This document shows, in pieces, positions 8,616 to 16,810 of a stretch of 64,000 nt of DNA. Source of the stretch: Streptomyces sp. yr375 (GTDB taxonomy: Bacteria > Actinomycetota > Actinomycetes > Streptomycetales > Streptomycetaceae); the NCBI RefSeq assembly GCF_900110755.1, contig NZ_FOFF01000001.1, forward strand, positions 362,153 through 426,152. Direction: 5' to 3'. The stretch's first letter is position 1, and every line of letters starts with the position of its first letter. Under the pieces are notes generated by a model that was not told the origin of the DNA, did not search any database, and saw nothing but the letters and a program-made list of their open reading frames with translations. The translations under genes and the position numbers were made by a program.

Positions 8616-9308
8616 ATGTCCGCCGTTCTGCCACCCTGTCCGGAGCCCGAGGAGACCACCGACCAGCCCGAGCTGCTGCACCTCGGGCCGCTCGGCGACG
8701 AGCCGTGCCTGCGTGCTGACGCGGCCCGCAACCGGGCCAGACTGCTCGACGCCGCCGCCCGGCTGATCGCCGAGCACGGCGCGGCCGGGGTCACGATGGA
8801 GGCGGTGGCGACGGCCGCGAACGTGGGCAAGGGCACGGTGTTCCGCCGCTTCGGCGACCGCACCGGGCTGCTGACCGCGCTCCTGGACCACTCCGAGAAG
8901 CTGTTCCAGGCCGCGTTCCTGAGCGGCCCCGCGCCGCTGGGGCCGGGTGCGGAGCCCGTGGAGCGGCTGCGGGCCTTCGGCATCGCCATGCTGCGCCGCT
9001 CCGTCGACCAGCTCGACCTCCAGCTCGCGGCCGAGCCCGGACCGGAGCGCCGCTACTTCATGCCCCCGCGCCGCGTCCACCACAGCCACCTGGTGCTGCT
9101 GCTGCGCCAGGCGGTGCCGGGCGCGGACGCCGAACTGCTCGCCCACACGCTGATGGGATACCTCAGCCCCGTCCTCGTCCACCACCTCACCCGCCAGTGC
9201 GGCATGCCACCGGCGCGGCTGGAGGCCGGCTGGAGCGAACTGGTCGACCGGGTGACCGGTGGGGTGGCGACTGGGGCGGTGACCGGGAGGGAGCCGGTTC
9301 AGGGCTGA
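8616..9308 (+). CDS. TetR-family transcriptional regulator
   Basis: A 230-residue repressor-type protein. The N-terminal TetR helix-turn-helix is recognisable (RARLLDAAARLIAEHG, VTMEAVATAANVGKGTVFRRFGD) at about residues 36-75. The ligand-binding part contains RYFMPPRRVHHSHLVLLLRQA. The ATG at 8616 lies 30 bases after the second GGACC operator. It likely represses itself and the divergent FMN reductase. Its last 10 bases overlap the 3' end of the convergent monooxygenase gene. Confidence 0.88.
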   Translation: MSAVLPPCPEPEETTDQPELLHLGPLGDEPCLRADAARNRARLLDAAARLIAEHGAAGVTMEAVATAANVGKGTVFRRFGDRTGLLTALLDHSEKLFQAAFLSGPAPLGPGAEPVERLRAFGIAMLRRSVDQLDLQLAAEPGPERRYFMPPRRVHHSHLVLLLRQAVPGADAELLAHTLMGYLSPVLVHHLTRQCGMPPARLEAGWSELVDRVTGGVATGAVTGREPVQG

Positions 9309-10426
9309 GCGGTGAAGAGGTCGACCACGGCCCGCGGCGCGTCCTCGGCGAACAGCGCCACACCGTTGCGGGCGGACTCCGCCGCGGCCGCCGCGCTGCG
9401 CGGGAACATTTTCTCCTCGTAGGCGGCCAGCGCCGCTTCGGGCTCGCCCGGGTGCGCGGCGAGGGCCAGGCCCAGTTCGGCGCCGTCGAGCATCGCGAGG
9501 TTGGCGCCCTCGCCCGCGAACGGTGACATCAGGTGGGCGGCGTCGCCGAGCAGGGTGACGCCGGGGACGCGCTCCCAGCGGTGACCGACCGGCAGGGCGT
9601 GGACCGGGCGCGGCACCAGCGGCCCGTCGGCGTCGGCGACCAGTGCCCGCAGGCTGTCGTCCCAGTCCGCGAAGTGCCCCAGGACGTACTTCTTGGCCGC
9701 CTCGGTGTCGGCGGGGTCGACGCCGTCCGCCCAGTCCTCGGGAACCCGCAGCGCGACGTAGACGTGCAGGCTGCCGTCGGGCTCGCGGTGCGCGAGGACG
9801 CCCCGGCCGGCGCCGAGCGCGAACAGGGACCCGCCGCCGACGACCCGGGCGCTCCCCGGATGCCGTACGTCCGCCTCCCGCAGGTCCGTCTCGACGAACG
9901 ACACGCCCGTGTAGGCGGGCCGGGCGGCGGACAGCAGCGGGCGGATCCGCGACCAGGCCCCGTCCGCGCCGATCAGCAGGTCCGTGGTGAAGGCGGAGCC
10001 GTCCTGGAGGCTCACCTCGTGCCGTCCGTCGCCCAGCGCCCGCGCGCCGGTGACCTTCGCGCCCCAGCGGACCGTGCCCTCGGGCAGCGAGCCCAGCAGC
10101 AGGGCGCGCAGTGCGCCCCGGTCGACCTCGGGACGCCCGCCGTTCCCGTCGTCGCCCTGCTCGAAACGGACCACCGCGTCCCGGTCCAGGACCCGCGTGG
10201 CCTCACCGCCGGGCAGGACCAGCGCCCGGAACTCCTCGTACAGTCCGGCGGCGCGCAGCGCCTGCTGGCCGGACTCCTCGTGCAGGTCGAGCATGCCGCC
10301 CTGGGCGCGGGCGGCGGGCGAGGCGTCCAGGTCGAACACGGCCGACTCGACGCCGTGCACGCCCAGCACCCGGGCGAGGCTGAGGCCGCCGAGTCCGGCG
10401 CCGACGACGGCTACGGGGAGATGCAT
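9299..10426 (-). CDS. FAD-dependent monooxygenase (TetX/PHBH-like)
   Basis: A 375-residue class A flavin monooxygenase. The FAD dinucleotide fold is VVGAGLGGLSLARVL near residues 6-20. The DG motif is LLIGADGAWSRIRPLL, and the GD motif is TLLGDAAHLMSPFAGEG followed by NLAMLDGAELG. Overall layout and length match TetX-like aromatic hydroxylases. The ATG at 10426 has AGGAG 5 bases upstream. It follows a TetR gene on the same strand after 76 bp and is probably co-transcribed and controlled by it. The substrate (aromatic antibiotic or phenol) is unknown. Confidence 0.87.
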   Translation of the reverse strand: MHLPVAVVGAGLGGLSLARVLGVHGVESAVFDLDASPAARAQGGMLDLHEESGQQALRAAGLYEEFRALVLPGGEATRVLDRDAVVRFEQGDDGNGGRPEVDRGALRALLLGSLPEGTVRWGAKVTGARALGDGRHEVSLQDGSAFTTDLLIGADGAWSRIRPLLSAARPAYTGVSFVETDLREADVRHPGSARVVGGGSLFALGAGRGVLAHREPDGSLHVYVALRVPEDWADGVDPADTEAAKKYVLGHFADWDDSLRALVADADGPLVPRPVHALPVGHRWERVPGVTLLGDAAHLMSPFAGEGANLAMLDGAELGLALAAHPGEPEAALAAYEEKMFPRSAAAAAESARNGVALFAEDAPRAVVDLFTAQP

Positions 10427-10502
10427 GGCTTCTCCTAGGGAGTGGGTCATCGCGTGCGGATCGTGCGGATCAGGTACGCGCGGGTCTTCGTGCCGTCCCG
10501 CG

Positions 10503-11183
10503 TCACTCGGGTACGACGGTCTGCTCGATGCCGCTGATCAGTGCCTGGAACCCCCAGGCGAGGCGGGCCTCGGGCGGGCCCGAGAGGAGTGGTCCGGCGA
10601 GGCCGGTGATGTGCGGGTGGGTCCGCGCCGACGCGCCGCGCACCGCCTGCCGCAGGGCGTCCCAGTCCTCCTGGTCCTTGCGGGAGGGCTCGCCCGCGTG
10701 CTCGGCGGCCGTCGCGGTGGCGTGCTGGAGCAGCAGGTCCACGCCCCACGCGGCCTGCGCGGGCGCGACCCCGCCCTCGTCGAGCAGCGCCAGCAGGGTC
10801 TCGATCAGGTCCAGGTAGTGCGGGCCGCTGGGCCAGGCGGTGAGCGCCGAGCGGGCCAGGTCCGGGTGGTCGAGGAGCAGCGCGGTGTACGCGGTGAGCA
10901 CCCGCTCCAGCCGCTCACGCCAGCTCCCCCCGGCCGGCGCCGGTCCGATCGTGCCCAGCAGTTCGTCGAGGACGGCCGCGTGCAGTTCCGCCGTGTTGCG
11001 GACGTACACGTACAGCGAGGCCGGGCCGGTGTCGAGCTCCTCGGCCAGGCGACGCATGGTCACCTTCCGCAGTCCTTCGGCGCGCAGCACCGCCACGGCG
11101 GCGGCCACGATGCCCTCCCTGGTCAGGGCGGGTTTGGCCGGGCGCTCACGGCGGCTGCGCGGGGTGTCGGGTCGTGCTGTCAT
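10503..11183 (-). CDS. TetR-family regulator with large ligand domain
   Basis: A 226-residue TetR protein. The N-terminus has basic residues (SRRERPAKPALTREGI), then an HTH region (VTMRRLAEELDTGPASLYVYVRN). The C-terminal half resembles the TetR_C domain of tetracycline-type repressors. The ATG at 11183 follows GAGAGG. Three phased operator copies lie directly upstream. The gene precedes a flavin monooxygenase on the same strand, the usual layout for a resistance or detoxification unit. Confidence 0.87.
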   Translation of the reverse strand: MTARPDTPRSRRERPAKPALTREGIVAAAVAVLRAEGLRKVTMRRLAEELDTGPASLYVYVRNTAELHAAVLDELLGTIGPAPAGGSWRERLERVLTAYTALLLDHPDLARSALTAWPSGPHYLDLIETLLALLDEGGVAPAQAAWGVDLLLQHATATAAEHAGEPSRKDQEDWDALRQAVRGASARTHPHITGLAGPLLSGPPEARLAWGFQALISGIEQTVVPE

Positions 11184-11196
11184 GCCTCTCAAGGTA

Positions 11197-11240
11197 ACGA
11201 ACATGTTCGTCGCGAACAAGTACGTCACGAACATGTTCGT
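11197..11240. promoter_or_regulatory. Three operators at 15-bp spacing
   Basis: ACGAACATGTTCGT, a perfect 14-bp palindrome, occurs at 11197-11210 and 11227-11240. A degenerate copy (11 of 14 matching) sits exactly between at 11212-11225. They lie 14 to 57 bases upstream of the TetR start at 11183. They are the likely sites for self-repression and could also affect the rightward LacI gene. Confidence 0.82.
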
Positions 11241-11312
11241 TGACGGTTCATCGGATTGAGACATCCCCCGCCCCCGACCCCGGGCACGGCTTCTGCCAAG
11301 ATGCCGTACGTC

Positions 11313-12350
11313 ATGGTGCAGATACCGAACACGCCCGCTCCGACGAAGTCGCCGGTGCCGCGCCCCGTGCCCACGAGCGCCGACGTGGCCCGCCTGGCCG
11401 GCGTCTCGCGCGCGACCGTCTCCTACGTCCTGAACAACACCAGCGCCGTACGCATCAGCGAGCCCACCCGCCGCCGCGTCCACGAGGCCGCGAAGGAACT
11501 CGGGTACGTGCCGCACGCGGCCGCCCGCACCCTGCGTGCCGGGCACAGCCGGATGGTCCTGATGCCCGCCCTGCCCGTCCCGGCGGGGCCGCTCTACAGC
11601 CAGTTCGTGCACGACTTCCAGGGCGCCCTGAGCCGCCTCGACTACACCGTCGTCCAGTACGGCGCGAGCGGACTGCCCGCCGACGACGCCGCCCGCGCCT
11701 GGGCCGAACTGCGGCCGGTGGCCGTGGTGATGCCCGGTCCCGGCCTCGGCCCGGCGGGGGTGGCGGTCCTCAAGCGCTCCGGCGCGCGGGCCGTCGTCAC
11801 CCTCGGCTCCGAGCGGGTCGAGGGCGCCCACGCGCTGCTCCTGGACCAGATCGGCGTCGGGCGCAGCGCCGCCGGGCACCTGTACGAGCGCGGCCGGCGC
11901 CGGATCGGGGTGGTCGTACCCGAGGAGCGCGGCATGGAGATGTTCGCCGCGCCCCGCCTCGGCGGCTCCCGCGAGGCCGTGCACGGCACCGACGCGACCG
12001 TCACCGAACTGCCCCTCGCCTACACCGAGGAGGCCGCGGCGGCCCTCGCCGCCCGCTGGCGCGGCCTCGGCCTCGACGCCGTGTTCGCCTACAACGACGA
12101 GTACGCCATGCTGCTGATGCGCGCCTTACAGGACGAGGGCTTACGCGTGCCCGAGGACGTGGCCGTCATCGGCGCCGACGACCTCATGCTCGGCCGCCTG
12201 CTGCGGCCCCGGCTCAGCACCGTCCGGATCGCCCTGCCCTCCGGCCGCGACCTCGCCGAACTGGTCGACCGCACGGTCCGCAACCCCGTGGCCACCCCCG
12301 AGGTGCACGAACTCTTCGGAGCGACGGTGGTGAACCGCGACTCCACCTGA
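11313..12350 (+). CDS. LacI-family transcriptional regulator
   Basis: A 345-residue LacI/GalR-type protein. The HTH is TSADVARLAGVSRATVSYVLNN near residues 21-42, followed by the hinge-like ELGYVPHAAARTLRAG. The effector domain has DAVFAYNDEYAMLLMRAL and VAVIGADDLMLGRLLRPRLSTVR. I chose the ATG at 11313 from family starts (MVQIPNTP); a TTG at 11256 and an ATG at 11301 are also in frame. No clear ribosome-binding site precedes 11313. Target genes are not evident; the aldehyde dehydrogenase downstream is a candidate. Confidence 0.85.
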   Translation: MVQIPNTPAPTKSPVPRPVPTSADVARLAGVSRATVSYVLNNTSAVRISEPTRRRVHEAAKELGYVPHAAARTLRAGHSRMVLMPALPVPAGPLYSQFVHDFQGALSRLDYTVVQYGASGLPADDAARAWAELRPVAVVMPGPGLGPAGVAVLKRSGARAVVTLGSERVEGAHALLLDQIGVGRSAAGHLYERGRRRIGVVVPEERGMEMFAAPRLGGSREAVHGTDATVTELPLAYTEEAAAALAARWRGLGLDAVFAYNDEYAMLLMRALQDEGLRVPEDVAVIGADDLMLGRLLRPRLSTVRIALPSGRDLAELVDRTVRNPVATPEVHELFGATVVNRDST

Positions 12351-12451
12351 CCCGCCCGCGCCCATCGGGAGCGCGCCCAACTCCCCTTCGGGATACGGGT
12401 ATTCGGCGACAAGTACCCGACGGGACGCGGCTTTCCCGTGTGACGCATGGC

Positions 12452-12471
12452 TAGGATGTTGCATGCTCAAC
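12452..12471 (+). promoter_or_regulatory. Possible promoter with overlapping inverted repeat
   Basis: TAGGAT at 12452-12457 fits an actinobacterial -10 element. GTTGCATGCTCAAC at 12458-12471 is an inverted repeat that would cover the transcription start. This would give the aldehyde dehydrogenase gene a leader of about 170 bases. The rest of 12351-12632 shows no gene or other structure I would defend. Confidence 0.4.
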
Positions 12472-12632
12472 CAGACGGGGATGTGTTCGGCCGTCGGAGC
12501 CTGGTCGCCCGGCTGCGCCCGATCACCGCATCCCGCCACGCCGCAGCCGAACCGGCGGCGACAGCACGGGACTTCGGATTTCCGCCGCCCGTGTGAGCCG
12601 TCAGTCCCGCGGGTCCACCGATCGGAGCCGTC

Positions 12633-14069
12633 ATGCCCTTGCTCGACCCCCAGACCTGGCAGTCCCGCACCCTCTCGGGCCCCCGCCACACCGTCACCGA
12701 GCCCGCCACCGGCGACGCGCTGGGCACCGTCGTCCTGGCGAGCGGCGCGGACGTCGCGCCGGCCGCCGAGGCCGCCCGCGCCGCGCAGGCCGAGTGGGCG
12801 CGCCTGCCGCACTTCGTGCGCGCCGGAGTGCTCCGCAAGGCCGGCGACCTGTTCGCCGCGCACGCCGACGAACTGCGCGACTGGATCGTCCGCGAGTCCG
12901 GCTCCATAGCCGGCAAGGCCGACTTCGAACTGCACGTCGCCGCCCAGGAGTGCTACGAGGCCGCCGCCCTCGCCTCCCGCCCGGCCGGCCAGATCCTGCC
13001 CAGCGAGGCACCCCGGCTCTCCTACACCCGGCGCGTCCCCGTCGGCGTCGTCGGGGTCATCTCCCCGTTCAACGCCCCGCTGATCCTCTCCATCCGCTCC
13101 GTCGCCCCCGCCCTCGCGCTCGGCAACGCGGTCGTCCTCAAGCCGGACCCGCGCACCGCCGTCTGCGGCGGCCTCGCGCTGGCCGCGGTCTTCGCGGCGG
13201 CGGGCCTGCCCGAGGGCCTGCTGCACGTCCTGCCGGGCGGCGCCGAGACCGGCGCGGCCCTGGTCGCCGACCCGCGCGTGCCGGTGATCTCCTTCACCGG
13301 CTCCACCACGGCCGGCCGCGCCGTCGGCGAGGCCGCCGGCCGCCACCTCAAGCGCGCCCACCTGGAGCTCGGCGGCAACTCCGCCCTGATCGTGCTGGCC
13401 GACGCCGACCTGGACGCGGTGATCTCCACGGCCGCCTGGGGCTCGTTCTTCCACCAGGGCCAGATCTGCATGACCACCGGCCGCCACCTGGTGCACGCCT
13501 CCCTCTACGAGGAGTACGTCGAGCGGCTCGCGGCGAAGGCCGACGCCCTCGCCGTCGGCGACCCGCACCGCGCGCAGGTCCACCTCGGCCCCCTCATCGA
13601 CGGCGGCCAGCTCGCCAAGGTGCACGGCCTGGTCGAGGCCAGCACCGCGGCCGGCGCGAAGCTCGCCGCGGGCGGCACCCACGACAACCTCTTCTACCGG
13701 CCGACGGTCCTCGCGGGCGTCGACGACGACACCCCCGCCTACGCGGAGGAGGTCTTCGGCCCGGTGGCCCCCGTGCGCTCCTTCAGCACGGAGGACGAGG
13801 CGGCGGCCCTGGCAGCGCGCAGCTCCTACGGCCTCTCGCTCGGCATCGTCACCCGCGACACCAGCCGCGGCCTCGACCTCGCCGAACGCATCCCGACCGG
13901 CATCGTGCACATCAACGACCAGACGGTGAACGACGAGGCCGTCGCCCCCTTCGGCGGACTCGCCGCCTCCGGCACCGGCGCCCGCTTCGGCGGCGAGGCC
14001 AACCTGGAGGCCTTCACCGACGTGCGCTGGACGACCGTCCGGGGCGACGTCGCGCCGTACCCGTTCTAG
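12633..14069 (+). CDS. Aldehyde dehydrogenase (benzaldehyde/vanillin type)
   Basis: A 478-residue NAD(P)-dependent aldehyde dehydrogenase, with Asn147 (SPFNAP), Lys170 (KPDP), Glu245 (LELGGNSA) and catalytic Cys279 (GQICMTTGR). The sequence around FHQGQICMTTGRHLVH and YEAAALASRPAGQ resembles dehydrogenases of aromatic aldehydes such as vanillin or benzaldehyde. The ATG at 12633 has GGAG 5 bases upstream. It likely oxidises an aromatic aldehyde to the acid in the cytoplasm. It lies 5 kb from the hydroxylase/ammonia-lyase set, but a functional link is only a guess. Confidence 0.88.
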   Translation: MPLLDPQTWQSRTLSGPRHTVTEPATGDALGTVVLASGADVAPAAEAARAAQAEWARLPHFVRAGVLRKAGDLFAAHADELRDWIVRESGSIAGKADFELHVAAQECYEAAALASRPAGQILPSEAPRLSYTRRVPVGVVGVISPFNAPLILSIRSVAPALALGNAVVLKPDPRTAVCGGLALAAVFAAAGLPEGLLHVLPGGAETGAALVADPRVPVISFTGSTTAGRAVGEAAGRHLKRAHLELGGNSALIVLADADLDAVISTAAWGSFFHQGQICMTTGRHLVHASLYEEYVERLAAKADALAVGDPHRAQVHLGPLIDGGQLAKVHGLVEASTAAGAKLAAGGTHDNLFYRPTVLAGVDDDTPAYAEEVFGPVAPVRSFSTEDEAAALAARSSYGLSLGIVTRDTSRGLDLAERIPTGIVHINDQTVNDEAVAPFGGLAASGTGARFGGEANLEAFTDVRWTTVRGDVAPYPF

Positions 14070-14091
14070 GACCCGCCCACCCCGTCCGGGG

Positions 14092-14466
14092 TCACTCGCT
14101 CTTGGCCTGCTCCGCCTCGACCGACCTGCGGACCTCGTCCATGTCCAGCTTGCGCGCCTGTCCGATGACGTCCGTCAGGGCGGCCTCGGGCAGCGCGCCC
14201 GGCTGGGCGAACACCGCGACCCGGTCCCGGACGATCATCAGCGTCGGGATCGACTGGATACCGAAGGCCGCCGCCAGCTCCGGCTGCGCCTCGGTGTCCA
14301 CCTTGCCGAACACCAGGTCCGGGTTGTCCTGCGCCGCCTTCTCGTACACCGGCGCGAACTGACGGCACGGCCCGCACCACGACGCCCAGAAGTCGATCAG
14401 GACGAAGTCGTTGTCCGTGACCGTCTGGTCGAAGTTCTCCTTGGTGAGCTCCACGGTGCTGCTCAT
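14092..14466 (-). CDS. Thioredoxin
   Basis: A 124-residue thioredoxin. The active site is WASWCGPCRQF with cysteines 31 and 34, and the cis-Pro loop is GIQSIPTLMIV. The C-terminal 15 residues (MDEVRRSVEAEQAKSE) extend past the usual fold. The ATG at 14466 has AAGGA upstream. It reduces protein disulfides in the cytoplasm. It is divergent from a flavoprotein disulfide reductase, with 131 bp between the starts, which hints at a shared redox role. Confidence 0.93.
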   Translation of the reverse strand: MSSTVELTKENFDQTVTDNDFVLIDFWASWCGPCRQFAPVYEKAAQDNPDLVFGKVDTEAQPELAAAFGIQSIPTLMIVRDRVAVFAQPGALPEAALTDVIGQARKLDMDEVRRSVEAEQAKSE

Positions 14467-14597
14467 GACCTGAATCCTTCTTCCCTTGTGGATTCCCCGG
14501 GCAGGGACGAACCGTCCGGGGAACACGGCCGCCCGCACACGTATTCCGCGCCCCTACCCGTGTGGCCACCCCGCACACCACCCACCAGACTGACCCC

Positions 14598-16016
14598 ATG
14601 ACGGAAACGGAAAACATCGCGTACGACGTCGTGGTGCTCGGGGCCGGTCCCGTGGGGGAGAACGTCGCCGACCGCACCCGCGCGGCCGGGCTCTCCACCG
14701 CGGTCGTCGAGAGCGAGCTCGTCGGCGGTGAGTGCTCGTACTGGGCCTGCATGCCGAGCAAGGCCCTGCTGCGACCGGTCATCGCCCGCGCCGACGCCCG
14801 CCGGCTGCCCGGCCTGCGGCAGGCGGTGCAGGGCCCCCTGGACGCGGCGGCGATCTTCGCCCGCCGCGACTGGTACACCGGCGACTGGACGGACGACGGC
14901 CAGGTCGACTGGCTCAAGAGCATCGGCGCCGACTTCCACCGCGGCCACGGCCGACTGACCGGCCCGCGCACGGTGACCGTCGGGGACCGCGTCCTCACCG
15001 CCCGGCACGCCGTGGTCGTCGCCACCGGCACCCGCGCCGTCCTCCCCGACCTGCCGGGCCTAGCCGAAGTGAAGCCCTGGACCAGCCGGGAGGCCACCAG
15101 CGCCCACGCCGTGCCCGGCCGGCTCGTCGTGGTCGGCGGCGGGGTCGTCGCCACCGAGATGGCGACCGTCTTCCAGGCCCTCGGCGCGCAGGTCACCGTC
15201 CTCGTGCGCGGCAAGGGCCTGCTCGACCGGATGGAGCCGTTCGCCGGCGAACTGGTCGCCGAGGCCCTCACCGAGGCCGGCGCGGACATCCGCACCGGCA
15301 CCTCGGCGACCTCGGTGACCCGCTCCGACGGCACCGTCGTGGTCGTCACCGACACCGGCGAGCGCATCGAGGCCGACGAGATCCTCTTCGCCGTCGGCCG
15401 CGCCCCGCGCACCGACGACATCGGCCTCGAGACGGTCGACCTGGCCCCCGGCTCCTGGTTCACCGTCGACGACAGCCTGCGCGTCACCGGCACCGACTGG
15501 CTGTACGCGGTCGGCGACGTCAACCACCGCGCCCTCCTCACCCACCAGGGCAAGTACCAGGCCCGGATCGCGGGCGCCGCCATCGCCGCCCGCGCCGCCG
15601 GGAGCCCCCTGACGCAGACCGACCCGTGGAGCGCCCACGCCGCCACGGCCGACCACGAGTCCGTCCCCCAGGTCGTCTTCACCGACCCGGAGGCGGCCGC
15701 GGTCGGCCTCTCGCTCGCCGAGGCCGAACGGGCCGGGTACCGGGTGCGGGCCGTCGACGTCGACATGGCGTCGGTGTCCGGCGCGGGCCTGTACGCCGAG
15801 GGCTACACGGGCCGCGCCCGGATGATCGTCGACCTGGAGCAGGAGATCCTGCGCGGGGTCACCTTCGTCGGCCCGGGCGTCGGCGAACTGATCCACTCCG
15901 CGACCGTCGCCGTCGTCGGCCAGGTCCCCATCGCCCGCCTGTGGCACGCCGTCCCGTCCTACCCGACGATCAGCGAGGTGTGGCTGCGCCTGCTGGAGGC
16001 GTTCCGCGACAACTGA
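14598..16016 (+). CDS. Pyridine nucleotide-disulfide oxidoreductase (class I)
   Basis: A 472-residue flavoprotein of the lipoamide dehydrogenase/mercuric reductase class. The FAD motif is VVVLGAGPVGENVADR (near 11-26). The redox-active pair is GGECSYWACMPSK, cysteines 46 and 51. The NAD(P)H fold is VVVGGGVVATEMA, the second FAD contact is WLYAVGDVN, and the C-terminal dimerisation domain contains SYPTISEVW. In the last motif the usual catalytic His of lipoamide dehydrogenase is a Tyr. So it is probably not a lipoamide dehydrogenase. Substrate unknown; divergent from thioredoxin. Confidence 0.88.
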   Translation: MTETENIAYDVVVLGAGPVGENVADRTRAAGLSTAVVESELVGGECSYWACMPSKALLRPVIARADARRLPGLRQAVQGPLDAAAIFARRDWYTGDWTDDGQVDWLKSIGADFHRGHGRLTGPRTVTVGDRVLTARHAVVVATGTRAVLPDLPGLAEVKPWTSREATSAHAVPGRLVVVGGGVVATEMATVFQALGAQVTVLVRGKGLLDRMEPFAGELVAEALTEAGADIRTGTSATSVTRSDGTVVVVTDTGERIEADEILFAVGRAPRTDDIGLETVDLAPGSWFTVDDSLRVTGTDWLYAVGDVNHRALLTHQGKYQARIAGAAIAARAAGSPLTQTDPWSAHAATADHESVPQVVFTDPEAAAVGLSLAEAERAGYRVRAVDVDMASVSGAGLYAEGYTGRARMIVDLEQEILRGVTFVGPGVGELIHSATVAVVGQVPIARLWHAVPSYPTISEVWLRLLEAFRDN

Positions 16017-16017
16017 C

Positions 16018-16662
16018 CTACGGCAGCCGGAAGTTCAGTTCCTCAGCCGCCAGCGTCGGCGTCGGCTGCGCCCACCGCTCCTGCGCCGTCTGGCTCGCGG
16101 AGAGCGACCGCAGTTCGGCGCGGTCGAGGTAGAGCATGCCGTCGAGGTGGTCCGTCTCGTGCTGGACGATCCGGGCGGGCCACCCGGCGAACACCTCGTC
16201 CAGCGCCCGCCCGTGCTCGTCCTCACAGGTCAGCCGGACCTCGGCGTGCCGGGCCACCACCGCCTGGTAGCCCGGCACGCTCAGACAGCCCTCGAAGAAG
16301 GCGGCCGGAGCCGAACCGACCGGCTCGTACGCCGGGTTGACCAGGACCCGGAACGGCTGCGGCACCCGGCCGCGCGCCACCCGCACCTCCTCCGGCACCG
16401 GCGCCGGATCCTCGATGACCGCGATCCGTAGGCCCACCCCGACCTGCGGGGCGGCGAGGCCGACGCCCGGCGCCGCACGCATGGTGACGCGCAGCGCCTC
16501 GACGAACCTGGCCAGCAGCGCGGGGTCGAGCTGGCCGTCGTAGCGCACGGTGGCCGCGCGCAGGACCGGGTCGCCGGCCGCGACGATGGGCAACGGGCCA
16601 CCGGGGGCGAGGAGTTCCTCGATCCGGTCGGCAAGGGGCGCGCGGGGACTGGGAGATGCCAT
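16018..16662 (-). CDS. def: Peptide deformylase
   Basis: A 214-residue deformylase that removes the formyl group from new proteins. All three motifs are present: GVGLAAPQVG near residue 66, EGCLSVPG with the metal-binding Cys, and QHETDHLDG with the two His ligands and catalytic Glu. The ATG at 16662 is preferred over a GTG at 16689 because family proteins begin near here; neither has a strong ribosome-binding site. The stop is 1 bp from the stop of the convergent flavoprotein gene. Streptomycetes usually have several paralogues. Confidence 0.93.
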   Translation of the reverse strand: MASPSPRAPLADRIEELLAPGGPLPIVAAGDPVLRAATVRYDGQLDPALLARFVEALRVTMRAAPGVGLAAPQVGVGLRIAVIEDPAPVPEEVRVARGRVPQPFRVLVNPAYEPVGSAPAAFFEGCLSVPGYQAVVARHAEVRLTCEDEHGRALDEVFAGWPARIVQHETDHLDGMLYLDRAELRSLSASQTAQERWAQPTPTLAAEELNFRLP

Positions 16663-16810
16663 CGGGCCAGGATGCCATGACCGGATCACTGGTGACGCAG
16701 GTCACTCGAACTGGCGGGAACTCGGCGCCGCCGCCATCCGACTACTGGTGCGTCCCTGACTGGAAACCGCCCGCCTCAGCCCCGCCCCCCGACCCCGGAG
16801 AAGCCCGCCG

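Noticed and set aside
12141..13910. Long leftward open frame of 589 codons
   Set aside because: It lies antisense to the LacI and aldehyde dehydrogenase genes, is low-complexity Gly/Arg/Asp-rich and has no domain; a GC-bias shadow.
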